Source of the DNA: Ochromonas danica
Taxonomy: Eukaryota > Sar > Chrysophyceae > Chromulinales > Chromulinaceae
Reading direction: 5' to 3'
Length of the DNA stretch: 34,386 nucleotides
Assembly (NCBI GenBank): GCA_015146655.1
Contig: VKHL01000223.1
Coordinates: forward strand, 1-34,386
The notes beneath the pieces were generated by a model. That model made no database searches. It worked only from the letters and a program-made list of their open reading frames with translations, and was not told where the DNA came from. Positions 18,648-27,699 of this stretch are shown here, piece after piece. Position 1 is the stretch's first letter, and every line of letters begins with the position of its first letter. The position numbers and the translations under genes are program-made.

Positions 18648-20177
18648 CTACACGTCATTATTACCAGACGCCACCGCCAAGAGAGTGTAGGCCTCATCAA
18701 ACAATCTGTCGGCTTCCTGCAACATTGCCTTCGCTCTTCTCACAGTCTCCACAGAGACACAAGGTGTTGTTGGCTGCGCAGTTGGGACAGCCGAAGGAAC
18801 ACTGGTAGGTCTTGACGAGGGTTTGCTTGTAGGCATCCAAGAAGGGAGTTGACTGGGAGAGCGAGTGGGAGTGTAGGTAGGAGACAAGGTGGATGGAATA
18901 GAAAGTGTAGACAGCAGAGCCTTCGCCTCCTCCACCAAACGATTAGCTTGGCTAAGTAGCGCTTCTGCTTTTCTCACCATCTCGAGAGAGACACAAGTAG
19001 TATTAGGTGGAGAGCTTGGAGCAGCACTTGGTTCGGCGGTGGGTTTGAAAGTTGGAATAGTTGTAGGCAAGTAGGTAGGAGCAGGAACAGAGGAGTTCAA
19101 TAGACGAAACGTCATCAGGAATGTGCCTCCATATGTGCCTCCATAGTTCCAACCTGCCAACAATAGGTTGTTGGCAGCATCCACATGCAGCGAGCAGACT
19201 GAATATGGTTTGTCCAGTACTGTGGACAAGATTTGTTCTCCTTGGGGCGAATATCCAAGTATCATCAGTATGTTTGATTTACTATAAGTAGTATAAACAT
19301 TGTCATGTTTGTCAACCGCAACAGCTAACACAATGCCAGATTCCGGTTTGTTGAATAATATTGTCCCATCTTTAGAGATTTTGATTAATATTGAGTTTTG
19401 GTTATCCCAGTCACAAGAGATAACGTACACATTGTCCTGACTATCCCGAGCCAGTCCTCGACCATAAATATTCGTGTTATCCACTGAAATCGTTTGGGAG
19501 AATTGGAGCGTACCAGTGTTGCTGAACTTGGTTAAACTGGCATCTTGAGCTGTAACATACACACTACCTTCGCTGTCTAGAACAATGTCATTCAATTTCC
19601 ATGAGAAGAAAAGAGGGACTGACGCTCTATCAAAGGATCTCTCGAAAATCAAATCACCACCAGAAGTGTACTTGTGAATAAAAGCTTGCAAAGGATAAGT
19701 ATCTTTGCAATAACCACCAGCGAAGACATTTTCATCATTATCGATGGCAAGACTTGTCAAAATAAGATTAAGCTCAGTCCCAAACTCTTTCACATAGAGC
19801 TCAGTGCCATTGGCATCTAATTTCATCAGAAATGCGCCGCAACCGAACCAGCCACCAACGTAAACGTTGAGTTTGCTGTCCGTCACAACAGAGAATGCTC
19901 TAGCTGAAGCGTACGGTCCACTTTTGAGTTTTAGGTAGACGCTGACTCCTTCTGGAGTGTACTTACCAAGACTTATACGTTCACCTGTATCATCACCTGC
20001 GAGGTAGATGTTATTGACAGCATCGGTGGTGATGCCAAAAGCACCACATGGAGCATCTTCTATTAGAGTAATTGGAAGGGATTGACTATCAGCAACAGCA
20101 AAAAAGCATAACCCAAGGAAAGCAGTCACAATGGAGAGGAAGAGGTGAGGTTTAAGGCTGTAGGACATGTTCTTCAT
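18648..20177 (-). CDS. Secreted SBBP/beta-propeller-repeat protein with PT-PS linkers
   Basis: Intronless, 509 residues from the ATG at 20177-20175. Seen: a signal peptide (hydrophobic core about 12-28, FLSIVTAFLGLCFFAVADS). About seven repeats of the form '(V/A)-x-D-S/x-x-x-N/S-V-Y-V', for example DSEGSVYVTAQD, DSQDNVYVISCD and DKHDNVYTTYSK, reach residue about 375. A Pro/Thr/Ser linker follows, then two copies of a 30-residue helix beginning TTCVSLEMVRKAEALL and TPCVSVETVRRAKAML, separated by a second PT-PS linker. Established: SBBP repeats build beta-propellers and the linker style is frequent in stramenopile surface proteins. Inference: an extracellular or cell-surface binding protein. 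Its paralogue lies upstream at 21,513-22,751 in the same orientation. Function unknown. Confidence 0.75.
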   Translation of the reverse strand: MKNMSYSLKPHLFLSIVTAFLGLCFFAVADSQSLPITLIEDAPCGAFGITTDAVNNIYLAGDDTGERISLGKYTPEGVSVYLKLKSGPYASARAFSVVTDSKLNVYVGGWFGCGAFLMKLDANGTELYVKEFGTELNLILTSLAIDNDENVFAGGYCKDTYPLQAFIHKYTSGGDLIFERSFDRASVPLFFSWKLNDIVLDSEGSVYVTAQDASLTKFSNTGTLQFSQTISVDNTNIYGRGLARDSQDNVYVISCDWDNQNSILIKISKDGTILFNKPESGIVLAVAVDKHDNVYTTYSKSNILMILGYSPQGEQILSTVLDKPYSVCSLHVDAANNLLLAGWNYGGTYGGTFLMTFRLLNSSVPAPTYLPTTIPTFKPTAEPSAAPSSPPNTTCVSLEMVRKAEALLSQANRLVEEAKALLSTLSIPSTLSPTYTPTRSPSQLPSWMPTSKPSSRPTSVPSAVPTAQPTTPCVSVETVRRAKAMLQEADRLFDEAYTLLAVASGNNDV

Positions 20178-21112
20178 TCTTGTGGAACTTGTTGGCAGGC
20201 GATCTTAGTCTAGTCGATGATGATTGAGTGACAGTGGATGCTTTCGATTATGAAGACATCGTCTCAATCCAAGGAGAACTGTAAATGTGGGTGGGTGACG
20301 CAGAAGGGGACCCCCAAGGAGAAGGGCTTCTTCACCTTCAACCTTACCTCCCCCCTTCCCTTCCCCTCCCGCTGCCTGTATCTTCTCATTGAATAAGACA
20401 ACTTGTCTTGCAGACTTCTCTTTATGATCGAAGAAGAAGTATCGTTTTCGAGGTAAATCCTCCTCTTTTACTACTTATAAGCCACAAGACATGAATCAAC
20501 TAGGAGACTTTCGACATCTTGTTAGACAAAATGAGAAGACAAGAAGTTAACAAAGAGAAGAACGTTGAAGATGAAGAAGCCCTACCCGTTCGCAGCTTTC
20601 TCTTTCATCATCACCCATCCCCTTGGCAGTTCTCTTATGGACTATCTTTGCCTTCCATCAAGACAGAGCAGATTGTGTGGGGATGTAGATGATCAACATT
20701 GCAAATGGATTTCAGTGACACCCCCCTTATAAACGCGTTTTTTCATGTCGATGTTTGAGTTTCAAGCTTTTTGTCCAAACAAACTTCCAAAGGACAAACT
20801 TTCTGTCGTAAAGACGAAGACGTCATTATTGGTAGGCAGGCTCAGTTATGTTAGCTTAGTTATGATTCCAAAGTCCTTATGGAACTTCATGACCCCCAAA
20901 GAGGTATACCAGTACATACCAAGAAAACGAAATTGGAGTTATATTATCGATAGATCCAAACTACGACAAAACTAATACCTTCTTCTAACATCACGGAAAC
21001 AATGAATGCTACCCCACAAAAAGAAGCTTCAACTCAAGATAACCAACGCCAATGAAGGTTATCTAGAACTAAAAAATACCTATGGAACACCCATCGTGAT
21101 TGAACTTAAAGA
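20178..21112. other. Intergenic region between SBBP paralogues
   Basis: About 935 bp. The first 30-45 bp upstream of the downstream gene's ATG match the same place in the paralogue (TTCTTGTGGAACTTG). The rest is not shared. A plus-strand ORF at 20,745-20,975 (76 codons) shows no domain or signal and I do not call it. A small hairpin, TTTGTCC/GGACAAA, lies near 20,769-20,798. Confidence 0.4.
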
Positions 21113-21113
21113 C

Positions 21114-21462
21114 ATTTGAATGATTCCCGACAATGGGTGAAGTACATAACTCCAAACATTACGACAGCAAAGCCATGACTAAACTCCCTGTCTTCATAAC
21201 AAAACTTATTCCATGATGGCTGTCACACCATCAAGCCACACCCCACCGCCAAGAGAGAGTAGGCCTCATCAAACAATCTGTCGAGTTAACTTTAATTTGA
21301 ATGATTCCCAACAAAAAGGCGAAGTACAAAGATCCAAATATTACGACAGCAAAGCGAAGACTAAACTCCCTGTATATATATGGGATGTATGTAAGAAACA
21401 AGGTGGATGCAACAGGAAGCGCATTTAGAAGCCTCTTCGTGTCCTCCGCCAAGTAGCTTGGC
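21114..21462. repeat. Shuffled, partly duplicated copies of the SBBP gene 3' end and flank
   Basis: Seen: 21,114-21,286 matches 18,515-18,710 (3' flank plus the end of the coding region; minus strand reads DRLFDEAYSLLAV then a stop). Immediately after, 21,287-21,382 matches 18,503-18,600 again with more changes. Then 21,383-21,462 resembles 18,873-18,960 (linker and first helix). The segment equivalent to most of 18,610-18,873 is missing. The paralogue was therefore duplicated with its flank, then the tail was rearranged. Confidence 0.8.
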
Positions 21463-21512
21463 TAAGTAGCGCTTCTGCTTTTCTCACCATCTCGAGAGAG
21501 ACACAAGTAGTA

Positions 21513-22751
21513 TTAGGTGGAGAGCTTGGAGCAGCAAGGTTCGCCTGTAGTGTTTGTCGGCGGAATGCTTGCAGGAGAGTAGGTAGGAGCAGGAACAGAG
21601 GAGTTCAATAGACTGTATTTCGTCAGCAATGAGATCCCATTTGCCCAACCTGCCAACAATAGGTTGTTGGCAGCATCGACATGAAGTGAGTAAACTACAG
21701 AATCCATATTGTCCAGTACTGTGGACCAGCTCTGCTCTCCTTGAGGCGAGCATCCAACTAATAATATTTTCGAAGGTACCCCACGGTATTGATCAGAACT
21801 AGTATAAACATTGTCTTGTTTGTCCACGGCAACAGCAAATCCAACGCCAGATTCCGTTTTGTTGAATAATCTGGTCCCATCTTTGGAGAATTTCGTCAAT
21901 ATTGAGTTGTGGTTATCCCAGTCATTAGAGATAACGTACACATTGTCCTGACTATCCCGAACCAATCCTCGACCATAAATATTTGTGTTATCCACTGAAA
22001 TCGTTTGGGCGAATTGGAGAGTTCCAGTGTTGCTGAACTTGGTTAAATAGGCATCTTGAGTTGTGACATACACACTACCCTCGCTGTCTAGAACAATGTT
22101 AGTCAACTTCCATGGGAAGAAAACAGGGATTGACACTCTGTCAAAGCATCTCTCGAAAAGCAAATCACCACCAGAAGTGTATTTGCGAATGAAAGCTTGT
22201 AAAAACCCGCTATAATGACCAGCGGCGAAGACATTTTCATCATCATCGATGGCAAGACTTGTCAAGGCATCTTCATGCTCTGTCCCAAACTCTTTCACAT
22301 AGAGCTCGGTGCCATTGACATCGAACTTCATCAGAAGTGCATCGCAACCGCCATAGTATGGCTGGCCCCTGAAGCTCTGACAGATCTGACCACCGAGGTA
22401 AACGTTGAGTTTGCTGTCCGTCACGACAGAGTATCCTGTCTCGATTCCAAATCCTTCTTCAAAGGTTTTCATGTAGATTCTGACTCCTTCTGGAGTGTAC
22501 TTGCCAAGAAAGATGCCCCTTGCACTGGAATCGGCACTTCCCATAGGCCCAAACGATGACCCTGTGAGGTAGATGTCATTGACGGCATCGGTGGTGACGT
22601 CAAATGCTCGGTCAAATCCAGTACCTCCTTCCATTATAGTAAATAGAAGGGATTGGGTATCAGCAACAGCAAACAAGCATAACCGAAGAAGGGCAGTCAC
22701 AATGGAGAGGAAGAAGAGGTGAGGGGGAGGGCTGTAGGACATGTTCTTCAT
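21513..22751 (-). CDS. Secreted SBBP-repeat protein, C-terminally truncated paralogue
   Basis: Intronless, 412 residues from the ATG at 22751-22749. Seen: the same MKNMSYS start and signal peptide as the 18,648-20,177 protein and the same SBBP repeats at high identity, with two small insertions near residues 60-75 and 115-130. It ends a few residues into the Pro/Thr linker. A 2-nt deletion near 21,535 relative to the paralogue shifts the frame, and a TAA follows at once where the paralogue reads Pro-Pro-Asn. The coding sequence of the first C-terminal helix is still present in a dead frame (21,463-21,520). The propeller part is open and could still be secreted without the helical tail. Upstream sequence is similar only for about 45 bp. 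Confidence 0.7.
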   Translation of the reverse strand: MKNMSYSPPPHLFFLSIVTALLRLCLFAVADTQSLLFTIMEGGTGFDRAFDVTTDAVNDIYLTGSSFGPMGSADSSARGIFLGKYTPEGVRIYMKTFEEGFGIETGYSVVTDSKLNVYLGGQICQSFRGQPYYGGCDALLMKFDVNGTELYVKEFGTEHEDALTSLAIDDDENVFAAGHYSGFLQAFIRKYTSGGDLLFERCFDRVSIPVFFPWKLTNIVLDSEGSVYVTTQDAYLTKFSNTGTLQFAQTISVDNTNIYGRGLVRDSQDNVYVISNDWDNHNSILTKFSKDGTRLFNKTESGVGFAVAVDKQDNVYTSSDQYRGVPSKILLVGCSPQGEQSWSTVLDNMDSVVYSLHVDAANNLLLAGWANGISLLTKYSLLNSSVPAPTYSPASIPPTNTTGEPCCSKLST

Positions 22752-23336
22752 TCTTGTGGAACTTGTCGGCAGGCAATGATGATTGGTTTTGATTATAATG
22801 ATTTTTTCTCAATCAACGCTTGATTGATTGTGCACTGACGGGTTTGGATTGTCTCTGGATCTTTCGAGATCTTCAACTTTACCATCACATCATTGTGGTG
22901 AAACGATTGCTTTTCCACGCACAAAAGAGGGAACCCCACAGAGCACGGCATTTCCGCCTCACCCCGTACAGGCTTTTCGTATTTCGGGATTTTCGTGACG
23001 ATAAAACGCGTTTAACAAGTCGTTTTACGTGTGGTTTGTTGGATGAGCTGCTCGTTTTATCCCGAAAATCCCGAAAATCGCGCTAAACGAAAATCCCGAA
23101 ATACGAAAAGCCTGTACGGATTTTCACTCTTTAACTTAAGAAGTCCTTTCTCGCCATACACTTTAACTTAACAAGTACGAGATCAGAGATTCGGAGCTTC
23201 TCACGAACAAGACACGAAGGCTTCATTCTTCATGTCACTCCTGTTACCATCCTTGTGTTTACCATTCCCAAAGGGTTTCGCTTTCATGTTAGCATGGTGC
23301 TGCTCTTCCTAATAGTGTGTTTGCCATCATCTTGAA
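22752..23336. other. Non-coding region containing an inverted-repeat element
   Basis: No convincing gene. The plus-strand ORF at 22,820-23,086 overlaps the inverted-repeat element and has no features of its own. The notable content is the palindromic element at 22,964-23,119. Confidence 0.5.
22964..23119. mobile_element. MITE-like element with perfect 33-bp inverted terminal arms
   Basis: Seen: 22,964-22,996 is the exact reverse complement of 23,087-23,119 (33/33), with about 90 bp between. Inside is a second nested 9-bp inverted pair (GATAAAACG at 23,000 and CGTTTTATC at 23,053). A short tandem of CCCGAAAAT precedes the right arm (23,061-23,079). There is no ORF. A small non-autonomous inverted-repeat transposon is the simplest reading; I could not see a clear target-site duplication. 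A hairpin RNA source is the alternative. Confidence 0.65.
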
Positions 23337-23518
23337 GCATCCTCCTCCCTGGCCTGGTCTTGATCCAGTACTTGATGTTTGTCATTGTGCTGTTGCTATT
23401 TCGTGGACAGCAGTGGGAGCAACAAGGAGAATTAGGAGAAGCGAGTAATAATGGTGATAAGGATTGTCGTCATGATTCAAATTCCAGTGAAGGAGATCAC
23501 CACAATATGATCCAATAA
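23337..23518 (+). pseudogene. Hydrophobic ORF fragment, possible membrane-protein remnant
   Basis: A plus-strand frame open from 23,337 to the TAA at 23,516 begins with a strongly hydrophobic stretch (LPGLVLIQYLMFVIVLLLF). It continues as a Gln/Asn/Asp/His-rich hydrophilic tail. Its only internal ATG is at 23,375 (47 codons), and a TGA precedes the frame. It could be an exon of the gene at 23,885, a small tail-anchored protein or a relic. A second hydrophobic run (VVMIVFPAVLVMVW then CCCC) follows near 23,690-23,760 in another frame. Confidence 0.3.
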
Positions 23519-23884
23519 TCTTGTTTGCTTGTTTGTTTGGGATTATCGGTGGAATATACTTGAGCTCCGTGACAAGTGTAAGTGAGAACGGCAGTTGCTC
23601 AGGTGATGAGGCAACTCATATTTCCCCCTAAACCGAAGAACAGCCTCTCCAGCAGTGTACCCTATTCACTTGTCCTGATGATCGATCTTGAGCATGGTGT
23701 GGTCATGATTGTTTTCCCTGCTGTCTTGGTGATGGTGTGGACTTGCTGTTGTTGTCGTAATTGTTGATGGCTTCTATCAGCTCTTCCGCCAACACTGCCC
23801 ACGCAACAGCTACTGCTGGTGGCTGCTGATTGAAGAAGCTGTGAGAGACATAATCTAATAGCGGAGCTGTGGCAATTGGAATAG

Positions 23885-24965
23885 ATGAGATGTCCTCGTC
23901 TGATGATGTGCGGGATGATCTATGTTATCAATACCATCCTCCAATCCACCGGGTAGGTTTGCATTATCACCAACTGGCATCTTGGTAAGCAACTTTTCAT
24001 CACCACCACCTCACCTCATCCGATTCTGTCAATTTCTAACTAAAAATGATCTCCTAATCAATATGCAGGTATTGGAGGGTTTGGCTTCTACTTGTTCTTG
24101 ATCAGCCTGACCGTTACTTCAGTATCGTATCATTGTTGTCTATTTTCTGTTTCTTATGCTTCTTCTTCGGCTATTTCGGTATTCGCTATCAAGACCCCAT
24201 CAGTTGGCCACAAGCCAAGTCTGTTCAAGATCCCAGTGGACATTGGAATTGTTTTGTGAGCCAACCAGAGATTGTGGCTATCGCTCATTGCCAATCGTGC
24301 AGTGAGCACAAGTACAGCAAGAATGATGTCTTCCCTAAGCTCGAGAAGATTGTCAACATTCCATTTTTCCGCAAACTTCTGATTCATCTATTCGTAGTGA
24401 GCATCTTTTGGGTGCATTTTAAGAAAGCAAACGAGTGGAATAATGTTGATCCAGCGAATTATTGCCAAACCAAGCTGACCTTGGAAGAATTCACCTTAAC
24501 TGTGCGATCCTTTTGTTTCGCTTATGGTAAAGAGCAAATCACCGACGAGCAGTTGAGACAAGATTTTGATTCCCTCGGTGTACATGCAAATGGATGTGTT
24601 TCTTTGGTCAATGTTTGCACGGTCTGTGGTCGTTTTATTCTTCCAGGACGGCTTTCTCGAGGCATTAGTATAGTCCTTCCCGTTGACACTTCTGATGTCC
24701 ACCGATTGGGATCTAACAGTTCGGAAGATGAAGTGGAGGTATCCTCCAATGTCCAAGGTATCCCGTGAGTAGACCTGGTCGCAAAGGGGGAAGTTTCTTG
24801 TCCCTCAGAATGTCCGCAGATGTTACCAGGCACCGCGACACCTTCCAGGCTATTGTGAGTGAAATCGAGAAAAATGAGTGCATCTGTGAATTGATGCAAA
24901 TGAAGCTGCACACTGAGCAGCTCATTTTGGCGCAACATTTCTTTAGATATGGGATGCTTTGCTAG
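23885..24965 (+). CDS. Multi-pass membrane protein with a cytosolic helical tail, possibly 7TM-RGS-like
   Basis: Three exons keep frame: 23885-23952, 24069-24764 and 24830-24965 (introns gtaggt...tgcag and gtgagt...accag, 116 and 65 bp), 299 residues. An in-frame TAG precedes the ATG, so this is either the true start or an exon boundary with more gene to the left. Seen: MIYVINTIL then YWRVWLLLVLDQPDRYF; a strong membrane segment (SLLSIFCFLCFFFGYFG); a soluble part with LEKIVNIPFFRKLLIHLF, FWVHFKKANEWNN and an EF-hand-like LTLEEF region; and a final helix RDTFQAIVSEIEKN. Inference: the helix pattern after the last membrane segment recalls RGS domains fused to receptors, but I cannot align key residues. 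Function unknown; it may be incomplete at the 5' end. Confidence 0.5.
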
Positions 24966-25836
24966 TGTGCTACCTCGTCACAACCGTCTTAACGATGAGT
25001 GAGAATCAAGAAGATCGTAAGCAATCCAAAGAGCAACTGCCTGTTGTGGAAGCTGAAGATTCATGGCAATCTTTTGCTGACCATCAACAACAGCAGTAGC
25101 AGGAAGGTGAAAGTTGGTTTAGATGTTGTGACTGTTGTTAGGGTTAGGGTCTTTTGGGGCTTTTCGGCATTGGTGCTGTGCTGGCTAGAGTGAGCAAGGC
25201 GGGTAAACCTTTCCTCTAATGTGGGTAAACGAAATCTTACTTCACCACCCATGGGTGAATCCTATTCAAAGCTTGTGAGCATCTTATCGTATCATGTTTA
25301 CGCTGAAGGAAAGCAACACGTCCAATTAATGCTGTGATTAGTGCTTGTGGGTGGTAAACAACCTCATTTTGAAACAAAGCAGCGATATGTTAAGCGATTT
25401 CGAACAATAACATAAGTTAACTATGACTTGTCGAATCACAACACAAAATGTGATTCTGGGGGTGCGTTGTTTCCATATTTTTGAAATTGACTTTAGATAT
25501 GGGATGATTTATTAGTATGGTACCTCGCCAAATATTATTATATATGATTTCAGCCTTTATTGCTTCGAAGGGAAAACATTTACTATGTGGCCAGACTATT
25601 AACCTATGCTGTAAAAATGCGTAGCTGTGAATATGTTCAAACTGGAGATCCTGCAGTTCCTTCCATCTCAAGCTGCAGTGATGGCTTTCTTTTTATCCTT
25701 ACATGTGTAAGGTTTGTGGTTACGCTCGTTGTTGTTTAATTATGTTTATGTTATAATAACGAATTATGTTTTGACCAGAGAATGAATATTATTGCAATGA
25801 ATTTTCCTAAATAACATTAAAAGCAGGACAACTTCA
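24966..25836. other. Intergenic region with a repeat of the preceding gene's 3' end
   Basis: About 870 bp without a gene I can support. A 40-bp segment at 25,491-25,530 matches 24,941-24,980, the stop-codon region of the preceding gene, at about 34 of 40 positions. The run just before 25,837 is AT-rich and probably the 3' region of the Crinkler-like gene. Confidence 0.45.
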
Positions 25837-27699
25837 TCATGCTACAATGTCATCATCAGAGACCAGCTGGTTCTCAATCTTGTACTGCGCACTGACTACG
25901 ACTGTACTTCGCTTAACTACTTCACCGTCCTGCGTCACCAGCGGCTGTTTGGTCTCCAGCTTGCCATTGAACGGGGTCATGAACATGATCACCGTCTCGT
26001 CCACCGCGAGCTGTGAGTTCATGCTATAACAATCGTGGATGATCTTCACCCCGTTCTGTTTCACTGGATGCGTCTCACTGATTGTGCACTGCAATATGAC
26101 CAGCGTCCACCTCTCGTCGATCTTGATCAAGCAGAATGCGTCACCGGACTCCAGGTTACCATAGGGAGGGATGTACAACAAGTTCGGCTCCAGGTACTTC
26201 TTCTGCTCTCGCCAGTTGAGCGCCAACACTTCCTTTCGCGGGAAGGTCACTGTGACGTATTTTGCACCATCAGTGAGCGGCTTTGCGAGAAACTTGACAC
26301 CTGAGATCTTGAAACCGTGGAGACACAGAAGCTCAAACTCGTTCCCATCGTCGCCGCCGCGGAAAGTGCCAGCATTATATTTGATGCGCGCCTGGGTCAC
26401 GAGCATTCTGTCCTTTAGCTGGAGGAGGCTTCGGAGTACGAACGGGGAGGCGAAGGAATAGATGTACGGTCTCCTCTCGAACAAGTATTTGCCATTCACC
26501 ACATGCGGGTTTCTGTGCACGAGCACATCCGAAATGACATCCTCGGTGCCTCCAAAACCAGCCTTGAAGAAGCGGTCACATACCAGCTCTCCCTTTTCCT
26601 TTATGACAGCTTCAAGTTCTCCCATTGCGTCACTCTCTTTGGAAGTTGCGCATAGAATACTGTTCCGAATGGCCCCACCGAAGAACTGCATGTTGTCGTA
26701 TGCGCACTGGGCCTTTTCCTTCCCATACTCCCTCTGGAACTGCTTGGAGTTGAACAAGTAGGCCTGCTCCTCAGCCGACCATGTGGGCATCACTTTGCGC
26801 CAGCCGTTCTTGATCAGCTCTTTAAAACGAGATGGCCGAAACGAAGTAAAGATAAGAGATATACCGAGGTGCCCGTGAGGAGACCCATCGGCAGTTTCCA
26901 TATCGGCAAACAGCGGAATGTCTTCATCAAGCGGCTCATTACTCTCCACTAAGCGCAGGCCGAATTCTTCCTCACGAACATGACGAAACAGCCAGATCTC
27001 ACCTCTACCGCTTATGGTCTGGTAGTAGAATGACCGCGTCGTTAGGCCCAGTGTGCTGGGGTTCTCTAACAGCCTCTTCAGGATGACGAGGAACAGAGCG
27101 CTCTTCCCGATGCCGGCAGTGCCCAGAATGGCGATCGTCTTGCTCCTACCAGGTACTTCTTCACTCAAGCATGAGGAGATATCCTTGATTAAGTCATCAT
27201 AGCAGTCGCGGAGGTAGAGGTATGTTTTGAGGCCTGACTGCTTCTTCAACAAATCAGGCACACCAGAGAGATCTAAGAACTTGTTACCATCCTCCTTGAA
27301 AACAATTTTCACTAGACAAAAGAGCGAAAGAATCGTCAGTCTAATGGAAACGGCATAAAGCAGCATTTATTAATTAAATAATTAAATACCTTTCTTCTTC
27401 TTCTTCGGTGAAGGCTGTGAGGGTTCGTCAGGATCCTTGCAATTGGGGTCCACTTCAGAAGGAGCATCAGGATCAGCCATTCGTAAAGACTGCGACCTTC
27501 GCAGGTAGGAAGGTAGAATTAAAGAAGAGGTGGGATAATAAGCCAGGCCGTTGGAATTGGTGAGCTGCAAGCGAGAAGACAATTCGCTTTTGCTGGTCTG
27601 CAAGACTTTTGGCATGGAAGCAAAGGCCTTGTTGGGCCGATAAGCCATAGAAGGCAGTAATAGGCAAGCTAGCTGCAAGAAAAGGGCGAAAGTGAGCAT
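25837..27699 (-). CDS. Crinkler/RHS-type P-loop NTPase-nuclease with signal peptide and NLS
   Basis: Two exons, 27699-27390 and 27311-25837 (78-bp intron GTATTT...GTCTAG, phase 1), 594 residues. Seen: a signal-peptide-like start (LTFALFLQLACLLLPSMA); a disordered acidic/Pro stretch; a basic PKKKKKVK (about 98-105) whose last residues come from exon 2; and Walker A GTAGIGKS (167-174). Then come the NTPase blocks ISLIFTSFRPSRFKELIKNG, MPTWSAEEQAYLF and MQFFGGAIRNSIL. The C-terminal domain has GNEFELLCLHGF, SGDAFCLIKIDE and LVILQCTISETHPVK. Established: P-loop NTPase plus REase-fold nuclease with these motifs is the core of the Crinkler-RHS (CR) class of oomycete and chytrid effectors and trypanosome RHS proteins. 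Inference: secreted or endomembrane-routed, nucleus-targeted, DNA-acting. By eye exon 2 is more GC-rich than its surroundings, suggesting transfer or different origin. Catalytic competence is unproven. Confidence 0.75.

Noticed and set aside
20745-20975. 76-codon plus-strand ORF between the SBBP paralogues
   Set aside because: No signal, domain or conservation in the duplicated partner region, so chance is sufficient.
18648-22751. Tandem array interpreted as CRISPR or satellite
   Set aside because: The similarity is a two-copy gene duplication with shuffled 3' flank, not a regular short repeat array.
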